From Gammaproteobacteria bacterium (GTDB lineage: Bacteria; Pseudomonadota; Gammaproteobacteria; Pseudomonadales; Azotimanducaceae), in contig JAPOXO010000102.1 of the NCBI GenBank assembly GCA_026707045.1, positions 1 through 45,839 on the forward strand: a stretch of 45,839 nt of DNA, read 5' to 3'. This document shows, in pieces, positions 25,427 through 33,960 of this stretch. Both the position numbers and the translations under genes were made by a program. The notes below the pieces were generated by a model that saw nothing but the letters and a program-made list of their open reading frames with translations, did not search any database and was not told where the DNA came from. Positions within the stretch are counted from its first letter, which is position 1, and every line of letters starts with the position of its first letter.

Positions 25427-26278
25427 ATGAAGGTTGAGTATCAATGGAACAAGGGTGTTCACTTTTCGGCAATCGGAGACAGCGGATATCCAGTTGAAAT
25501 CGATGGGCCGCCAGACATTGGCGGAAGGAATCGAGGAATTCGTCCCATGGAACTGTTGCTTATGGGAGTAGGGGGGTGCACGGCGGTGGATGTCATGCAC
25601 ATCCTCCGCAAATCACGGTGTTCAGTACGCCACTGTAGAACCACCATCGATGCAGAAAGAGAAGATGCGGATCCGAAGGTCTTTAGACGAATACACATGC
25701 AATTTGAACTGTCCGGAGAAAACCTTACTGACAACAAGGTGAGCCGAGCAATTGAACTTAGTGCCGAGAAATACTGTTCCGCATCAATCATGATGAAACG
25801 AGCAGGAGTCCAAGTCTCATACGATTGGAAATTCGTTCCATTGGATAAATCTCAAGTGGCTGGAGAACCGAGCAAATACGGTGAACGAGAATCGACACTG
25901 GGAATTCACCATGTGGCTTTGCTCTCGTCTCGTTTCGAGGAGTCGCGGAGGTTCTATACCGAGTTAATGGGCATGGACATTGAATGGGAACCAGATTCGG
26001 ACAACGTCTACCTCTCTTCGGGAAACGACAATCTTGCCATCCACAGACGAATGTCCGACGAGAGCAACCTTGAATCGCGACTAGACCATATTGGATTTAT
26101 AGTTCGACACGATAGTCAGGTAGACGCATGGTTTGACTACTTGAAACGCAACAACGTACCAATTGCGGCAACCCCCAAGACTCATCGAGATGGCTCAAGG
26201 AGCTGTTATGTATTGGACCCTGATGAAACCCAAGTTCAGATTATCCACCACCCACCGATTGTGCAATCGCTTGGCTAG
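25427..26278 (+). CDS. OsmC-family / VOC (glyoxalase-like) fusion protein
   Basis: One 283-residue chain with two redox or detoxification domains. Residues 1-135 are OsmC/YhfA-like, with both redox-type cysteines C51 (GVGGCTAVDV) and C117 (EKYCSASI). Residues 156-278 are a vicinal-oxygen-chelate domain with candidate metal ligands H161/H162, H206, H221 and E267 (DPDETQVQI). A polar linker at about 138-155 joins them. OsmC proteins reduce organic peroxides or handle thiol-reactive carbonyls; VOC enzymes include glyoxalase I and thiol transferases. The fusion suggests linked handling of electrophiles. ATG 25427 is the first start in the frame; no indel is suspected because the frame is continuous. 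Confidence 0.88.
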   Translation: MKVEYQWNKGVHFSAIGDSGYPVEIDGPPDIGGRNRGIRPMELLLMGVGGCTAVDVMHILRKSRCSVRHCRTTIDAEREDADPKVFRRIHMQFELSGENLTDNKVSRAIELSAEKYCSASIMMKRAGVQVSYDWKFVPLDKSQVAGEPSKYGERESTLGIHHVALLSSRFEESRRFYTELMGMDIEWEPDSDNVYLSSGNDNLAIHRRMSDESNLESRLDHIGFIVRHDSQVDAWFDYLKRNNVPIAATPKTHRDGSRSCYVLDPDETQVQIIHHPPIVQSLG

Positions 26279-26881
26279 AAGATTCCAATCCTTTTCTATC
26301 GTTCGTTAATCGAATCCAAATCTAAAGCGCTGTATCGACTATTAGTGGCACTTCGTTCGTGTCTCTTGGACAACATCTGCGTTCCTTCAAGAACACAAGT
26401 CGCCTTAGTGAATTTGCGATTAACCGTTAGCCGTGTTTCGGATTAAAGCGCGATATTCGATCAATATGTTCACAAGGATACAAAGCAAAGGATATGCGAC
26501 GAAATATATGGACATTAGTACGCAAGTGATGTCGACTCCGATGGTTTCGCTACTAACCACTGATTTCACTATCGCAATAATCAGCGCTCCAACTACCGTG
26601 CAGCAAATATAGAACCGGGAACGTAACGATGCCCTTTGGACTGCAGTAATTGTTCGTTTGAATAGTCCCGGAGTAGAGGAAATGGTGTTGTTAATTGTGC
26701 TTCGTTCTCAGTTTTGATATCTACTAAATGGGGTTGGTTCGAACGTATTTCAAGTAATCAATCAGATCTGCTGAATCCAAATTGCAATCTAAGCTCAGGT
26801 CGTATTCGAACAGAGGTGATTGAGACTCAACCGACATCGGTTTTTTTCATCAATTCAACAGCAGCATTCAACGATGTGGAG
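26279..26881. other. 603-bp gene-poor region
   Basis: Apart from the hydrophobic reading frame at 26420-26695 on the minus strand, I see no gene, tRNA, CRISPR-like repeat or clear terminator between the OsmC-VOC gene and the end of the PEP-utilising enzyme gene. Short plus-strand frames near 26714 look like noise. Confidence 0.5.
26420..26695 (-). CDS. possible two-helix membrane protein without standard start codon
   Basis: An open frame between TGA (26708) and TAA (26420) encodes about 91 residues counted from ATT 26695. It has a basic stretch (KRTITAVQRASLRSRF) followed by two hydrophobic segments, YICCTVVGALIIAIVKSVV and a longer one around CVLMSIYFVAYPLLCILVNI, then a polar end. The pattern looks like a real inner-membrane protein. 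No ATG, GTG or TTG precedes the first helix, so it may use ATT, be truncated, or be a pseudogene. It lies downstream of the rifampicin-phosphotransferase-like gene on the same strand. No family was recognised. Confidence 0.33.
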   Translation of the reverse strand: MNNTISSTPGLFKRTITAVQRASLRSRFYICCTVVGALIIAIVKSVVSSETIGVDITCVLMSIYFVAYPLLCILVNILIEYRALIRNTANG

Positions 26882-29764
26882 CTAAAGCGATTCTCGTTCC
26901 TGCTGATGCAATTCGACGGTGCCTACATCTCCGTCGATAGTAATTTTCTGCCCGTGTTTGATACGAACCGTTCCGTTTCCTACTCCAAGTACAGCAGGAA
27001 TCCCATACTCTCGGGCAACAATAGACCCGTGAGCAAGTATGCTCCCAACGTCAGTCACCAAACCTGCTGCATGTGCAAATAGCTGTGTCCAAGCCGGTGT
27101 CGTAAGCGGGCTGACCAGGATGGTCCCAGGAACCATTTTGTCGAAATCGGAAGCACCCGTAATAACACTTGCTCGTGCCGTTATTCGACCGGAACTTACG
27201 GGAAACCCGCGCATCGTCTCGGCAGTATCGTCATTGAGGATTTGGGTTTCCTTAAACGCAATCCCATCTATTTGACTCGCTTCCTGCGGAAGCGTGCCTG
27301 GGGGATGATGGCGTTTGCGTGCCTCCCGTAGTGCCTTTCGGGCGGCTGCCTTCTCGCCAAGCTGAGGCAAACCCACATTTCTTGCTCGGCTCTCAATGGC
27401 TTCTTTGAGTTCATCAGTAGTTAGGAAGAACGCGTCGTCTGGCTGATTGAACGTACCGGCTTTCTCAAGTCTTCTTCCCAGTTCGAACAACATGGGACGA
27501 AGAACTGACCATGTGTATCCAAAAAGGAAGGCAACTTCTTCACGAATATAGTTGTATTTCCTTGCCAACCAAAGTCTGAATCTGAACTGCCAGTACTCCA
27601 ATCCGCTCAAACATTTTTTGATTTCTTCAAGTTTTTCGCGTCGGGTTCTTGAGGCTCGCTCCTCTTGATTCTTGGGGTCGTAGGTTGAATCCTGGACCAT
27701 GGCGCGTAGTGTTGCAAATAGACCTGCCGGCTCCTCAAGCTGTGTCGGTTCGATGAAATCCATGCTGTACCCTTGATGTCCGTACTTCCTGAGATATTGA
27801 CTGATTGCTTCGAGCAATTTAAAACTGTCGTTTCTACGATTCAAAGCCTCATACAAAAATTTGGACGGAGTAGTTAATACGATCTGGCTTAGTTCATCAG
27901 AAGATCGAACCGTCTGTGCAATTTCGAACAAGTCAGCATTTGCTTGCATAGTCTTGGATTCAATTCCCGATAGGAACTGACCGCTGATGAAGTGTTTGTC
28001 GGGCAATGTCTCCCGCAGAAAGCACTGCAACTGGTCGTCGGTTGATTTTGCGACGCCGAAAGTGTGACTGGAATTGCTCGACCAGTAATAACCCTCCTCA
28101 ATGCCCATTTCCGAGATTCCCTCGAGCAAGAGTTCATCCGGTGCGGTAGCTATGTCGATCTTGCTCCACTTCTGCTTAGTGGCAACGAGTCGTGGCCGAG
28201 TAGTTTTAAACCACTCGCCCAATTGCCGGTCGTTCCACTCAGTATTGTTGAATGCAATGTAGGTTGGATTCTTGCTTTCCGGCATTGTCAGACGACGCAC
28301 AATATCAGACGATTCGTTCGCAAGCCAAGTATCAAATTCTGTCTTCTCGTGATCGCTGAGGTCAGTGCGAAACCTCTCTACGTCCCGTTTTCGTAGATCC
28401 ACGTCGCTTTCTTGGTGGGCTCGAATTTCTTCGACGGTGGGTGCGTTCTTTGTCCCAGCAGCTTGCTTGCGAACCTCTTGCTCTGCACGTATTTCTGCCG
28501 CATCAATTTCCTGCTCAGTCGTTTTGAGCAGACCCTTTTCGGCGGCCTGTCTGTGAACCATTTCAAAGTCAAACCTTTGATAGGCGTAGCCGTTGATCGC
28601 AATGAACATGGGGCCTCCACCCACCATTAAGCTTTTGCCCGGTCTTGACGACTCAAGCCCTTTTGTCAGGTAAAGTTCCTCGAACAACGGGCAGATTGGG
28701 TCCGGCATGTTCTCGACAATTTGGCGTCTCGAGACGTATTTCGCAGGAGACGGGACATCCCAAGTTAGTTCGATTGGTTGAACCGGCAAATTGGTGATTG
28801 GTCTGGACTGAAGAATGTGGAGCTGTTCATTGCAAATCGCCCATTCGATGTCTTGCGGAATATCGTCAAAGGTTCGTTCTATCTCCAAAGCTGTTTCTAG
28901 AAGTTCCTGGCATTGTGCCGAAGTTAGCGACGATGCTTGTCGAAGGGATTCGTCTACCTCCAGAGTCTGCGTTCCGCCATCTGCAACGGGAGCAATTTGC
29001 ATCGCTTTGGGTCCAATCTCAGTTTGTTTCAACTTGCCCGATTCACGGTCAATGATGAACGTGTCCGGGGTAACTTGCCCACCCACGATTGCTTCACCGA
29101 GTCCATAGCTGGAATTCACGACTATTTCGCTTCGTTCTCCTGTCGCGGGATTGGCGGTGAACACAATTCCTGAAACTGCGGATGGGACCATTTGTTGCAC
29201 CACGACTGACATCGCGACGGTGCTTTGGTCAATTCCATTCTGGTGTCTGTAGTTGAGAGCTTGTGGAGTCCATAGCGAAGCCCAGCACTTTTGAATTGCT
29301 TCGAGGATGGCCGTCGCCCCACTTACGTTGAGAAATGTCTCCTGCTGTCCTGCAAAGGACAAATCGGGAAGATCTTCGGCATTGGCGGATGAACGTACAG
29401 CAACCGCTCCGCCTGGGACTACAACCTCCTCGTACGCGGACAAGATGTCTTGTTCGATCTCCTCGGGTATTTCTATCCCTGAGAATAGTTTTGCTATCCG
29501 ACTAGAGGCGCGTTCAAACGACACAACCCCCTCTCTAAATTCAGGTTTGGCTCTTTGGAGAATCTGATGGTGCAAGTCGTTTTCTTGAATTACGCGTTTG
29601 TAGGCCAGGGTCGTTAAATGAAAGCCCGGAGGTACTCGAAAACCGTTACTCGCTAAGACCGCTAGGGATCTCCCTTTCCCTCCAACTAATTCGATGTCGG
29701 GAGTTGGGGTGTCAAGTGGAGCTGTATATGTGCTCGCAGTTCGTTGTTTCACGATTGGAAGCAA
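26882..29764 (-). CDS. PEP/pyruvate-binding enzyme, rifampicin phosphotransferase-like
   Basis: 960-residue three-part protein. An N-terminal PPDK-type ATP-binding domain spans about 25-330 (GGKGRSLAVLASNGFRVPPGF, AVRSSANAEDLPDLSFAGQQETFLNV, SGIVFTANPATGERSE, QDIEWAI, QSRPIT). A long helical middle domain follows at about 330-850. The C-terminal phosphohistidine domain contains DVGSILAHGSIVAREYGIPAV, with the swivelling histidine near 912. The order and the LxHG motif fit rifampicin phosphotransferase and its uncharacterised relatives better than PEP synthase, but the substrate is unproven. The start may be TTG 29764 or GTG 29752; neither has a good ribosome-binding site. A long hairpin lies just upstream. 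Confidence 0.85.
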   Translation of the reverse strand: MLPIVKQRTASTYTAPLDTPTPDIELVGGKGRSLAVLASNGFRVPPGFHLTTLAYKRVIQENDLHHQILQRAKPEFREGVVSFERASSRIAKLFSGIEIPEEIEQDILSAYEEVVVPGGAVAVRSSANAEDLPDLSFAGQQETFLNVSGATAILEAIQKCWASLWTPQALNYRHQNGIDQSTVAMSVVVQQMVPSAVSGIVFTANPATGERSEIVVNSSYGLGEAIVGGQVTPDTFIIDRESGKLKQTEIGPKAMQIAPVADGGTQTLEVDESLRQASSLTSAQCQELLETALEIERTFDDIPQDIEWAICNEQLHILQSRPITNLPVQPIELTWDVPSPAKYVSRRQIVENMPDPICPLFEELYLTKGLESSRPGKSLMVGGGPMFIAINGYAYQRFDFEMVHRQAAEKGLLKTTEQEIDAAEIRAEQEVRKQAAGTKNAPTVEEIRAHQESDVDLRKRDVERFRTDLSDHEKTEFDTWLANESSDIVRRLTMPESKNPTYIAFNNTEWNDRQLGEWFKTTRPRLVATKQKWSKIDIATAPDELLLEGISEMGIEEGYYWSSNSSHTFGVAKSTDDQLQCFLRETLPDKHFISGQFLSGIESKTMQANADLFEIAQTVRSSDELSQIVLTTPSKFLYEALNRRNDSFKLLEAISQYLRKYGHQGYSMDFIEPTQLEEPAGLFATLRAMVQDSTYDPKNQEERASRTRREKLEEIKKCLSGLEYWQFRFRLWLARKYNYIREEVAFLFGYTWSVLRPMLFELGRRLEKAGTFNQPDDAFFLTTDELKEAIESRARNVGLPQLGEKAAARKALREARKRHHPPGTLPQEASQIDGIAFKETQILNDDTAETMRGFPVSSGRITARASVITGASDFDKMVPGTILVSPLTTPAWTQLFAHAAGLVTDVGSILAHGSIVAREYGIPAVLGVGNGTVRIKHGQKITIDGDVGTVELHQQERESL

Positions 29765-29784
29765 ACTGAGTATGAGCGAACGAT

Positions 29785-29844
29785 TCTAGACATCTCCAGA
29801 AGCAAAGCGGATTGAGATCGCTTCTTGCTTGTTGGAGATCTAGA
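29785..29844 (-). promoter_or_regulatory. long imperfect hairpin upstream of the PEP-utilising enzyme gene
   Basis: Left arm 29785-29809 and right arm 29819-29844 are nearly complementary over about 25 nt, including the blocks TCTAGA, TCTCCA, AAGCAA and AGCG, with a 9-nt loop and three small bulges. It sits about 20 nt before the candidate TTG start and after the murU stop. No T-run follows on the minus strand, so an intrinsic terminator is unlikely. An RNA attenuator, processing site or protein-binding site is possible. Confidence 0.5.
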
Positions 29845-29926
29845 AGTTCTTCAAGACACCTAGTGGCAATCTGATTGCACCAGATGTTCGCCAACATAAT
29901 GCAATTCTCGAGTGTACGGGAACGAA

Positions 29927-30592
29927 TCAAGCTGTTAGCGAACGAACTCTCTTCAATCCTTGAGGGGACCCAATGTCCACCCAAGCTCCGTCAAACAATT
30001 CACCGGTGACTTTGCCTTCGTTCGTCAATCGAAACAGTAGATCCCTAGTTAGTGAGAAGGATTCACTACTAGTCTCTTCAAAAATACGGGGATGAAGCAC
30101 AGAAATTCCGCAGAAGGTGTGTGTGTGATCGACCGGATCCTTGGATCGGCTGACCAAGCCGTTGTTCAGGGCAAAGTCCCTGCCACCCTCTGCGTCTATA
30201 TGGCGAAGAACCAAGTGCGCATATTCAGTCGTGGCTTGAGCCAGCAGTCGAAATTGAAAGTTGGTCCAAATGTCTCCGTTGAGAACAATGAAGGGTTCTT
30301 TTCCAAGGAATTTCAATGCCTTTGCAATTCCTCCGCCTGTCTCTAGAAGCTTCGTTTCGCGACTGAGCGTGATCCGTACACCTAAATGCCGGCCAGAACC
30401 GAGACACGTCTCGATTTGATCTGCAAGATGATGAATGTTCACCACGATGTCTTGGACACCAGCACGTTTCAACCAGCGAATTTGATGGACAATCAACGGT
30501 TCGCTGTTGATAAGGATCATGGGTTTTGGAACCGTTTCGGTGAGCGGAAACAGACGCGTTCCTTTGCCTGCCGCCAGAATCATCGCCTTCAA
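29927..30592 (-). CDS. murU: N-acetylmuramate-1-phosphate uridylyltransferase
   Basis: 221-residue sugar-nucleotide transferase: MKAMILAAGKGTRLFPLTETVPKPMI (NTP-binding signature), LETGGGIAKAL, FIVLNGDIWTNF (metal Asp) and WVDIGSPQGLKRV. Its overlap with the kinase gene at 30589-31581 identifies it as MurU. It makes UDP-MurNAc from MurNAc-1-phosphate and UTP, the last step of the peptidoglycan salvage route that bypasses fosfomycin-sensitive MurA. ATG 30592 overlaps the end of amgK by 4 bp (ATGA type). Confidence 0.9.
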   Translation of the reverse strand: MKAMILAAGKGTRLFPLTETVPKPMILINSEPLIVHQIRWLKRAGVQDIVVNIHHLADQIETCLGSGRHLGVRITLSRETKLLETGGGIAKALKFLGKEPFIVLNGDIWTNFQFRLLAQATTEYAHLVLRHIDAEGGRDFALNNGLVSRSKDPVDHTHTFCGISVLHPRIFEETSSESFSLTRDLLFRLTNEGKVTGELFDGAWVDIGSPQGLKRVRSLTA

Positions 30593-31581
30593 GTCGCAGT
30601 CTCCAGTTTCAACTTGACCCCAGGAATAACGTCTTCGTACAACCAGGTAGCAAGCTCGTGAAATGGATCTAGTTGGCTGCAGAGAGTTTGAGCTTTGGCT
30701 AGCGTGGGAAGTACGTGGTGGATGTGCGTCGTCTGGTGCTTGTTGATGAGGAGTCTCACGAATATACCGGCTGCCTTCAAGAGTCGTTGTATTGCTGTTA
30801 GTTTGATCGAATTGAAGAACTGGTCTCGGTTTTGCTTGATTGGGATGCTTAGTTCCTCTACGCCTTCCAAGTACTGTGTTAAGGCAGATTCAACGGTTTC
30901 CAATGAGTGTTGCCAATAGCAGTCGAATAGTAATGACGCGAGATCGTAGGTCAGGGATCCGGACAACGCATCTTGAAAGTCGACAACACCAATGTAGGGA
31001 TATTGATGGCGGACGAGCAAGTTCATGCAGTGGAAGTCTCTGTGCACCGTGACTCGGGGCAGTTGATTTATTTCATTGACCAGGAAAGGAACTGCGTGTT
31101 GAAACGATTGATCGACCCCGCCAAGGAGGTTTTCACAAACAAATTCTCGAAATATATGCAGTTCGTCATTCAGTCGCCCCGCGGTGTATGGCGGAATTGC
31201 CGGGTCATCTATGGATTGGATTTTTAGAATTGTCTCGACGGCAGTGGATATTGGATGAGCTATTGATCCTCTACGGTAAGACGACAGATATGAGTGTTTA
31301 CCGACGTCTTCCACAAGCAAAAAACCTCGTGAGAGGTCGCGCGCAATTACTTGTGGAACGGGAACTTTCGCTTTGCGAAAAACATCTGATAGTGTGACGA
31401 ACTGTTCGTTGTTTTCGGTTGCAGGAGGAGAATCCATGAGAATCCAGGATTCAGAGGTTGTTGAACACCGCCAGAATTTTCGCGTACTTGCTTCAGCTGG
31501 AAGTTGTTCAATATCACAGGTACCTAGATCGAAGTGTTCTGAAGCCCATACACTTAATTCTGAATTGATTGGACATGACAT
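30589..31581 (-). CDS. amgK: N-acetylmuramate/N-acetylglucosamine anomeric kinase
   Basis: 330-residue APH-fold sugar kinase producing MurNAc-1-phosphate. The catalytic loop is VHRDFHCMNLL (D182) and the metal-binding segment is VVDFQDALSG (D201). The N-lobe has ASTRKFWRC and LLVEDVG. The assignment rests on the coupled murU gene and on the position divergent from lptD, the arrangement known from Pseudomonas. The 125-bp spacer to lptD should contain both promoters; none was precise enough to list. Confidence 0.9.
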   Translation of the reverse strand: MSCPINSELSVWASEHFDLGTCDIEQLPAEASTRKFWRCSTTSESWILMDSPPATENNEQFVTLSDVFRKAKVPVPQVIARDLSRGFLLVEDVGKHSYLSSYRRGSIAHPISTAVETILKIQSIDDPAIPPYTAGRLNDELHIFREFVCENLLGGVDQSFQHAVPFLVNEINQLPRVTVHRDFHCMNLLVRHQYPYIGVVDFQDALSGSLTYDLASLLFDCYWQHSLETVESALTQYLEGVEELSIPIKQNRDQFFNSIKLTAIQRLLKAAGIFVRLLINKHQTTHIHHVLPTLAKAQTLCSQLDPFHELATWLYEDVIPGVKLKLETAT

Positions 31582-31706
31582 ATTCGAAGTATATGCTCCC
31601 TAGATTGAGTCAATGAATCGGACAAGCCGATCCAAACCAGTCGTCAAAGGCGTTATAAACCGTCAACTGAAGAATTTCATCTAATCTGCACAAACCTCTT
31701 TTCCCC

Positions 31707-33911
31707 ATGTCCTCGCGTTTCGTTCTTCATCTGTCGGCATTTAGTACAGCGTTTGTATTCCATTGCACCCCATCGTCGGCCGAGACTCTCGCTGAAGAAC
31801 TGTGGAAGGAAGACAGCACGCAGCAAGGATGTGGAGGTAGCTATGTCCTAGTGCTAGAAGACAAAGAGGAAACGCAAGACGAATCTGTAGCGACTACAAC
31901 ACTGCTGGCGGACAGAGTTTCTCTAGATCTGGACGGAACGGGACGAGTCGTTGGAAATGTTTTGATTCAACGCGACGGCAACACGTTAGAGGCTCCAGCC
32001 GTCGATCTTGATACAGAAGAGGGGGTCTTTCAGACACCTCAGGGGGCAAAGATAGTTTCACAGGACATTGCAGTACGAGTAGGAGTGAGCGACGTTGGAG
32101 TAAATTCGGAGTCGGTGAAAATCGTCGATGCAGAATTTGTGATGCTCAATGAAGGGTATCGTGGACGTGCCAACTCTCTGAGCTCAACTGCACAGACGGT
32201 CGAATTGCAAGACACATTCGTCACTCAATGCCCGCCAAATATCAACTCATGGTATTTGACAGCCAACCAATTGAGGTTCGATCGAGAGGAGAATCTGGCC
32301 ATCGCCAGAGGAGTTCGCCTGAATTTAGGAAGAATCCCGATTTTCTATGTTCCATACGCACGTTTTCCGACTGTGCAACAACGAACCAGTGGTCTATTGT
32401 TGCCTCAATTCGAGAGCAGTAGTTTGCTGGGCTTTGAGGTTGGACTACCGGTTTACTTCAATCTTGCACCGAACTATGACTTTACGCTAACACCAAAGCT
32501 TTCCAGTAAACGCAATCACAGCATGGAGTTTGAATTCCGTCACAGGAACTCGGGATCCAACTCGAAATTGGTTGCTATTGTCCTCCAGTCGGATCGTCGC
32601 TATCAGGATTACGTCAATCGTCTGTTGAGAATACCTAGTACATCTATTAGCGCTCCCAGTGAACGTTGGCTGCTAAATGTGAAACAAGACCTGTGGTGGA
32701 GTGAATGGGAAACTGATGTGGATTACTCCTTGGTGAGCGACACTGACTTCTATCGAGACTTTGGCGAATCAGTAGAAGATTTCAATCACGTTGGACTAGC
32801 TCGCGTATTGCGTATTTCGAGGATCGGAAGCAACATTGGCCTGGGAATCTCTGCTGAGCGATACGACCCCTTCCGCAGTTGGGGAACGCATGTTTCCAAA
32901 TTGCCACAAATCACCCTGAACGGAAACAATTCCTTTGGACCATTGAAGGTATCTCTAAAGTTTGACTGGGCGCGGATGGAGTCACAAGGAATTGAGTTGT
33001 TGCAGGAATTTGACCGGCGTCACGGAGAGATTTTGATCAGTTTGCCTCTTAGTAAGACATGGGGCTACAGCACCTGGAAAGTTCTCAGAACTTTCACTCA
33101 ATTTCATACATCAGAACGCATCCTAGATGACCGTGCTACAACGACATATCTCCTGGACTCGGGTCTTTGGCTTCAACGGTTGCACAACCAATCAAACACT
33201 ATTTCCCACACGCTCGAACCACGGTTGGTCATTGCCAGCAGGGCGAACGTTCCTCAAATTGGTTATCCCGATTGGGATATTGGACCTCCGAGTGCCAGCA
33301 TTAGGACTCTTGTTGAACCATTTCGTCGTGCAGGAATTGACAGAATTGGCGAATTGGAAGCAATGTCGCTATCTGTCGTAGCTCGGTTCATGGATCAAGC
33401 TTCATCAAGGCAAAAAGCTCGAGTGACCGCTGTCGTTTCGATGCCTAGCGAGGGCCTCGGCATCGAGTTTGATTCCAAATTTATTGATGAACTTTCTGCA
33501 GGTGGATTTCATCTAATAAGACCAGATAGATGGACGGACGAAGCATCGGGAGCAACCATTCGCTATGAACGAGATAGAGTTGACTTGGTGGCGCAAATTC
33601 GTCAACACCAACCAGATGATTTGCTACAGACCTTTGTGAGTGCAAAGCTCTCACTGAATGAGACGTGGACACTCTATGGACGCTGGAACTATGACTGGAC
33701 CTTCGATCGCCATGTCGAGTCATTTGCAGGGTTTGAATACTCGGGATGCTGCGTCGCCTTCAGATTTTTGTGGCGAAAGTCGTTGCGCTACGGATTTGCC
33801 GATTGGGAGGACCTACGGTCACGAACGGGATTGCATTTCGAACTGTCGTTGAAGGGTCTCACATCATTTGGCGACAATATTGCATCCATGCTCGAAAGAG
33901 GCGCACGGTAG
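31707..33911 (+). CDS. lptD: LPS-assembly outer membrane protein LptD
   Basis: 734-residue outer membrane beta-barrel that inserts lipopolysaccharide into the outer leaflet. An N-terminal signal sequence ends near the alanine in SSAET. The periplasmic OstA/jellyroll domain (LADRVSLDLDGTGRVVGNVLIQ...VFQTPQGAK style repeats) runs to about residue 190, then the barrel. Cysteines C42, C175 and the pair C681-C682 match the E. coli layout in which two N-terminal cysteines form disulfides with a C-terminal CC pair. ATG 31707. surA follows after about 49 bp. Confidence 0.95.
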   Translation: MSSRFVLHLSAFSTAFVFHCTPSSAETLAEELWKEDSTQQGCGGSYVLVLEDKEETQDESVATTTLLADRVSLDLDGTGRVVGNVLIQRDGNTLEAPAVDLDTEEGVFQTPQGAKIVSQDIAVRVGVSDVGVNSESVKIVDAEFVMLNEGYRGRANSLSSTAQTVELQDTFVTQCPPNINSWYLTANQLRFDREENLAIARGVRLNLGRIPIFYVPYARFPTVQQRTSGLLLPQFESSSLLGFEVGLPVYFNLAPNYDFTLTPKLSSKRNHSMEFEFRHRNSGSNSKLVAIVLQSDRRYQDYVNRLLRIPSTSISAPSERWLLNVKQDLWWSEWETDVDYSLVSDTDFYRDFGESVEDFNHVGLARVLRISRIGSNIGLGISAERYDPFRSWGTHVSKLPQITLNGNNSFGPLKVSLKFDWARMESQGIELLQEFDRRHGEILISLPLSKTWGYSTWKVLRTFTQFHTSERILDDRATTTYLLDSGLWLQRLHNQSNTISHTLEPRLVIASRANVPQIGYPDWDIGPPSASIRTLVEPFRRAGIDRIGELEAMSLSVVARFMDQASSRQKARVTAVVSMPSEGLGIEFDSKFIDELSAGGFHLIRPDRWTDEASGATIRYERDRVDLVAQIRQHQPDDLLQTFVSAKLSLNETWTLYGRWNYDWTFDRHVESFAGFEYSGCCVAFRFLWRKSLRYGFADWEDLRSRTGLHFELSLKGLTSFGDNIASMLERGAR

Positions 33912-33960
33912 CAGTTCGACGATAAGGTAAAAGTATTAACACTATATAAGGAGGTTGAGT

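Noticed and set aside
26714-27082. Plus-strand open frame near the end of the PEP-utilising enzyme gene.
   Set aside because: More than half is antisense to the strongly supported gene; the rest has no recognisable features.
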